This document shows positions 60,881 to 64,000 of a DNA stretch of 64,000 nt, one piece after another. Within the stretch, counting starts at the first letter, position 1, and every line of letters starts with the position of its first letter. The position numbers were made by a program, and so were the translations under genes. This DNA comes from Welwitschia mirabilis (lineage: Eukaryota; Gnetophyta; Gnetopsida; Welwitschiales): positions 75,053,050-75,117,049 of the forward strand of contig JBOZIK010000001.1 in NCBI GenBank assembly GCA_051453625.1. The letters are read 5' to 3'. The notes under the pieces were generated by a model. It was not told the origin of the DNA, searched no databases, and was given only the letters and a program-made list of their open reading frames with translations.

Positions 60881-62475
60881 ACAAGAAAGACTTTACTAGG
60901 AATGGTAAGTGTTTATTTTATCTTGACTAAGCCCTTTCATGAATTAGAATATTTAGGTTTTTTTTTGCAAGAGTTTGTAAAAATAAAAGTTTATGTTTAA
61001 CTTTTGCATTAAGATCTTTAAGTGTTCATTAAAGGTTGGATTTGTATTTAACTAATCAAGTGAAGAAGTAGATGGTTTCTTCCCTTTATTTCCTTGTGAA
61101 TAAGTTCCTGTGAAGGTTTTAAGATGTAATGTTGATGGAAAGATATATAAGTCCAAAATTTCTACATCATCTCTTTCATTTACTTCATTGTTTTTAGGAG
61201 TTAAAATCTCATGGGTAGGAGGTGTTTTATCATTTTCACTTCTTATTACTACTTTAAAATCTTTCTTGACTTTATTAGGGTTGGATAAAGGTTGAGATGC
61301 AAAAGACCCTTGTGGTCGTTAATTAGCAAGCATTATTTGTTGGAGCACATTCACTAAGTTTTCAATGTTACTATTAGTCTTTTCTTACACTTTTCTCATT
61401 TCTTCTAAGTGGATCATTTTGATTTTGTTTAAAAATTAGGTTAAAAGTTAGAATTTATAAATCTATTTTCAAAAGGTTTTAATCAAGATTGTCCACCTAA
61501 TCTTTATTAAAATGCTTGAATTTTAAAGTTAGGTATTATTTGGTTAAAATCAAAAACTTCCTTAAACATTCTTTCTTTATAAGATGGTAACAAGGAACAT
61601 TTTTCAGTTGCATGAGAGTCATATTCACAAATTTCACAAGTTGAAGTGCTGTTTTCATCTTTTACTACCTTTTCATTAACTATTAATTATGTGCATTTCT
61701 CTAAGATGGTAGTAAAGTATTTAAGTAGGTTGGTTAGATTACTCCTTTCTTCTTCCTTGCCATGTTTAATTTCCTTTAAATTTTTTATGATTTAACCTAT
61801 AGTTTAATTTTCTTTATTGGGTTTAGGCCAGGTTTGGCTTATTTCTACTAGGTATTTTATAATACTTTAAGCATTATATAGGCCTAAATTTAATTAAGTT
61901 TCCTCCACAAGAAAATTATATAATTTGTTTAGTTTGATAAGTCATTCTACTATAGAAATAATCAACTAACTTTACTTTACTAAATTCATGAATAGGATTG
62001 GCATGGATAGCTATGATAAAAAACTAATAAGTTGTGACATAATCCTCATGAGATTGTTGTTGAAAGTTAGTTACTTCTTTTTTTCTCTTTCTTATGGAGA
62101 TTTCACTCAAAAATCACTTGATAAAAACTACTTGTACTTGACTCCAAGATTTAAGACTCTTATGTGGTATGGTTTTCAGCTAAATTTTTGTTCTTCCTAT
62201 AAGTGTGACTAGAAAACTAATCATGAACATACAAGTACTAATACATTTTTTTCATTTCTTGAGGTAAGCATAAGTTTTTCAATGTCAGCTATACGTTAGA
62301 AAGGGTTATCCTCAGGTTCTTCGAAAAACATGGAATAAGCACTTAGGTTTCTTAATTCTACATCATCACTGAGAGGTAAATTGAAAGAATTTTGAATTTT
62401 ACCTTTTCTATTAGTAATTAAATATCTAAGAGTAATATTTACATTTTAGGAAAAAGTTTCTATTACAATTAGGAT
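60881..62475 (-). pseudogene. Athila-type gag with zinc knuckle, broken
   Basis: The clearest part is a CCHC knuckle CEICEYDSHATEKC (61638 down to 61597; C-x2-C-x4-H-x4-C) followed by LPSYKERMFKEVFDF. Toward the C-terminus are Lys/Pro/Ser-rich pieces (DKTPPTHEILTP at about 61220, NEVNERDD). The N-terminal side reads LPLSDDVELRNLSAYSM near 62370-62320. Stops are numerous. Confidence 0.7.
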
Positions 62476-63223
62476 ACTATATGAAGCAAATTTCTTTTCT
62501 TTTTCTCATGATTTTAATACATTTGACATATTCAAAGAAGAAATTACATGATCTACTTATATCTATAATTTTATTTTATAAAAACTAATTATAAAATAAT
62601 AAAATAATAAAAATAGTCTTTTTCAATTTTGAGAATTTGCATACCTAGGGTGTGCGTATCTAGACTTTTCTTGAAGTCAGATAATCCTTCTCTGATATTT
62701 TTAAATTAAAGTTTTTCTCTCTTTGATATTTTGTTTTTCTACTAGAATTCATCATATCCCTATGTACTTAGATAATAAACAAAAATAAAAATAAAAAATA
62801 ACAGACTATCGTCCATCTATTTGTGGAGACGACAGTGAAGATGATGATCACAGTAATAAAAAGTAAAACTTAAAAAAATTACTAAAAGTAAAAAATAGAC
62901 TATCATTCAGGCAATCATGAGGATGATAAAGAAGATAATAATACTTTTATTATCAATCTATGAACAAAAGAAAATTTGTAAAAGTAGAAAATAATTTCAA
63001 AATTTCAAAACTATTGCACTAAATGCTATGAAAAAGATAGAGAGGATGACAGGGATTCTAAAATCTATGAAAAATAAAAATTACTAAAATAAACCTACTC
63101 TCAGCTATGCTAATACTATAATACTATTTTAAATAAATAACATAAATAGAAAATTTGAGGTACTTACCTAGATAGTGATAATCCATCATCTTCTTACAAC
63201 CTTTTCTTACAATGGTATTAAAA
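62476..63223 (-). other. Leader of the Athila-type element
   Basis: A-rich sequence on the plus strand without coding phrases. Three copies of a GATGACAG-type motif lie at about 62805-62850, 62886-62930 and 63013-63053. The same arrangement of A-rich leader plus motif is seen at 11.65-11.9 kb. I could not identify the primer binding site with confidence. Confidence 0.5.
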
Positions 63224-64000
63224 AGTTACAATGTGAATTTATGCAATATTGAAGTTATTTAGATAAATCTATAAATCAAATTACATGTAAATAAATTCAT
63301 ACTATTATAAATGGGATCTTACTCAAATGTTGTAATCCCAATAAAGCCACTAAGATTAAAGTTAGAACATTAATTTCCAAAGGTATTTTTAGTCTTTTTA
63401 CCTTTTAATAACTAAAAGTAAATAATAAGATAAAATGAAATGTAAATTAAATGGAGATGAAATGCAAATTGAAGTGGAATGAATTCTATTAGATCCTAAT
63501 TCTTCTGTCATGAGAACTAGCTCTCTATAATTCAAATCAATGAAGAAGAGTATCTACTTGTTCCTAATCAATGTGGACTATGAGATACACCAAATAGAAT
63601 ATGGAATGCGATGTGGAAAGAAAATGAAATAATATTGCAACTCTAAACTAATAGAACCAACATTGATAAATTTCTCTTATGACCTAAATAAATTATAGAA
63701 TTATTACTATAATCTAACCAAGTTAAGCAATAAGGAACATAAATAGAATTTAATTAAAAAGAGTTTTAAATTAATCATAAAACTTTGCATCCACTTATAA
63801 TAATATAGTAGCTCCTCAATGGAGGATACTCAATCCAATGCTAAGGTGACTTCTCTCTATAGCTATTGGATGAACCTCCTATTCCTTAGCCTTTTATAAC
63901 AAGAACATCAAGTACAAAAGATGAAAAGATAAGTGAAGGAGGAGAAGGGTATTTATAGTTTGACATTGAAGTTCTAGATTCTCAATCCTAGAAGTTGGAA
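63224..64000 (-). repeat. 5' LTR of the Athila-type element, cut by the window end
   Basis: Matches 53461-54200. It has a good minus-strand TATA box (plus 63950-63957, TATTTATA; CTATAAATACCC on the sense strand). The remaining part of the LTR lies outside the window. Confidence 0.8.

Larger units (their letters stand above)
53461..64000 (-). mobile_element. Athila/Tat-type gypsy retrotransposon, runs off the window
   Basis: The minus-strand order is 5' LTR (right, about 63224 to beyond 64000), leader, gag with zinc knuckle, aspartic protease, RT, RNase H, integrase, a long 3' region with a 520-N gap, and the 3' LTR (53461-54716). The spacing is over 10.5 kb. The RT and integrase wording (LPFLDQVLDRI, SFGTFSFRLIPIGLCNAP, NYIIIAVNYVTK, GTHFINYLFQKLL) matches the Athila/Tat branch as I remember it. 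All domains are damaged. Confidence 0.87.

Noticed and set aside
1-64000. tRNA, rRNA or CRISPR-type arrays
   Set aside because: I looked for the GTTCGAATC-type tRNA arm and for regular repeat-spacer patterns and found none. Repeats present are minisatellites or LTR parts.

Overview
The window looks like nuclear DNA of a seed plant, most likely a gymnosperm. It is very AT-rich, dominated by old retrotransposons, and carries one intact-looking spliced host gene. That gene is a class I terpene synthase whose features (RLGIDRHF-like helix, LEYPWH and EARSYID segments, DDIxDYEE-type second metal site) resemble my recollection of the gymnosperm TPS-d group. The species cannot be fixed from the sequence. 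Eight runs of N mark assembly gaps, and two of them are flanked by identical 77-bp duplicates that are almost certainly artefacts.

Layout. 1-9.3 kb: AT-rich DNA with no recognisable gene, a possible LTR with a TATA box and a minisatellite near 6.0-6.7 kb. 9.3-13.6 kb: a plus-strand LTR end with a tRNA-Met-type primer site (9.78 kb), then a minus-strand, apparently non-autonomous LTR element (coding remnants 10.7-11.2 kb, LTR 12.29-13.27 kb). 13.67-14.09 kb: a LINE fragment with the ORF1/ORF2 junction, lying in an LTR. 14.09-19.66 kb: a nearly complete Ty3/gypsy chromovirus-type element on the minus strand (LTRs, PBS, PPT, gag, protease, RT, RNase H, integrase, chromodomain) whose RT has lost its catalytic box. 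20.58-20.75 kb: one terminus of a CACTA DNA transposon. 22.12-23.14 kb: an LTR of the family also seen at 12.3, 53.5 and 63.2 kb. 26.5-28.9 and 33.2-36.6 kb: two copies of an unrecognised repeat with a long decayed reading frame. 28.93-33.08 kb: a Ty1/copia element (minus strand) inserted in the first copy. 39.95-41.38 kb: a more decayed plus-strand copia end with a duplicated RNase H segment. 41.85-44.47 kb: the terpene synthase gene on the minus strand. 51.6-53.45 kb: two copia-type LTRs head to head, one with an amplified 36-bp repeat. 53.46 kb to the window end: an Athila/Tat-type gypsy element on the minus strand whose 5' LTR runs off the window.

The terpene synthase is the only feature I would call a functional candidate. 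Nine exons joined by GT-AG introns of about 90-126 bp give one frame of 603 codons with no stop, and the exons are far richer in GC than their surroundings. Both metal-binding motifs differ from the family norm, so the gene may encode an enzyme with altered or lost ionisation activity. The transposable elements are nearly all dead. Many of their stops and catalytic losses are explained by C-to-T or G-to-A transitions (Gln or Trp codons turned to stops, Asp to Asn, Glu to Lys), which also fits the AT-richness.
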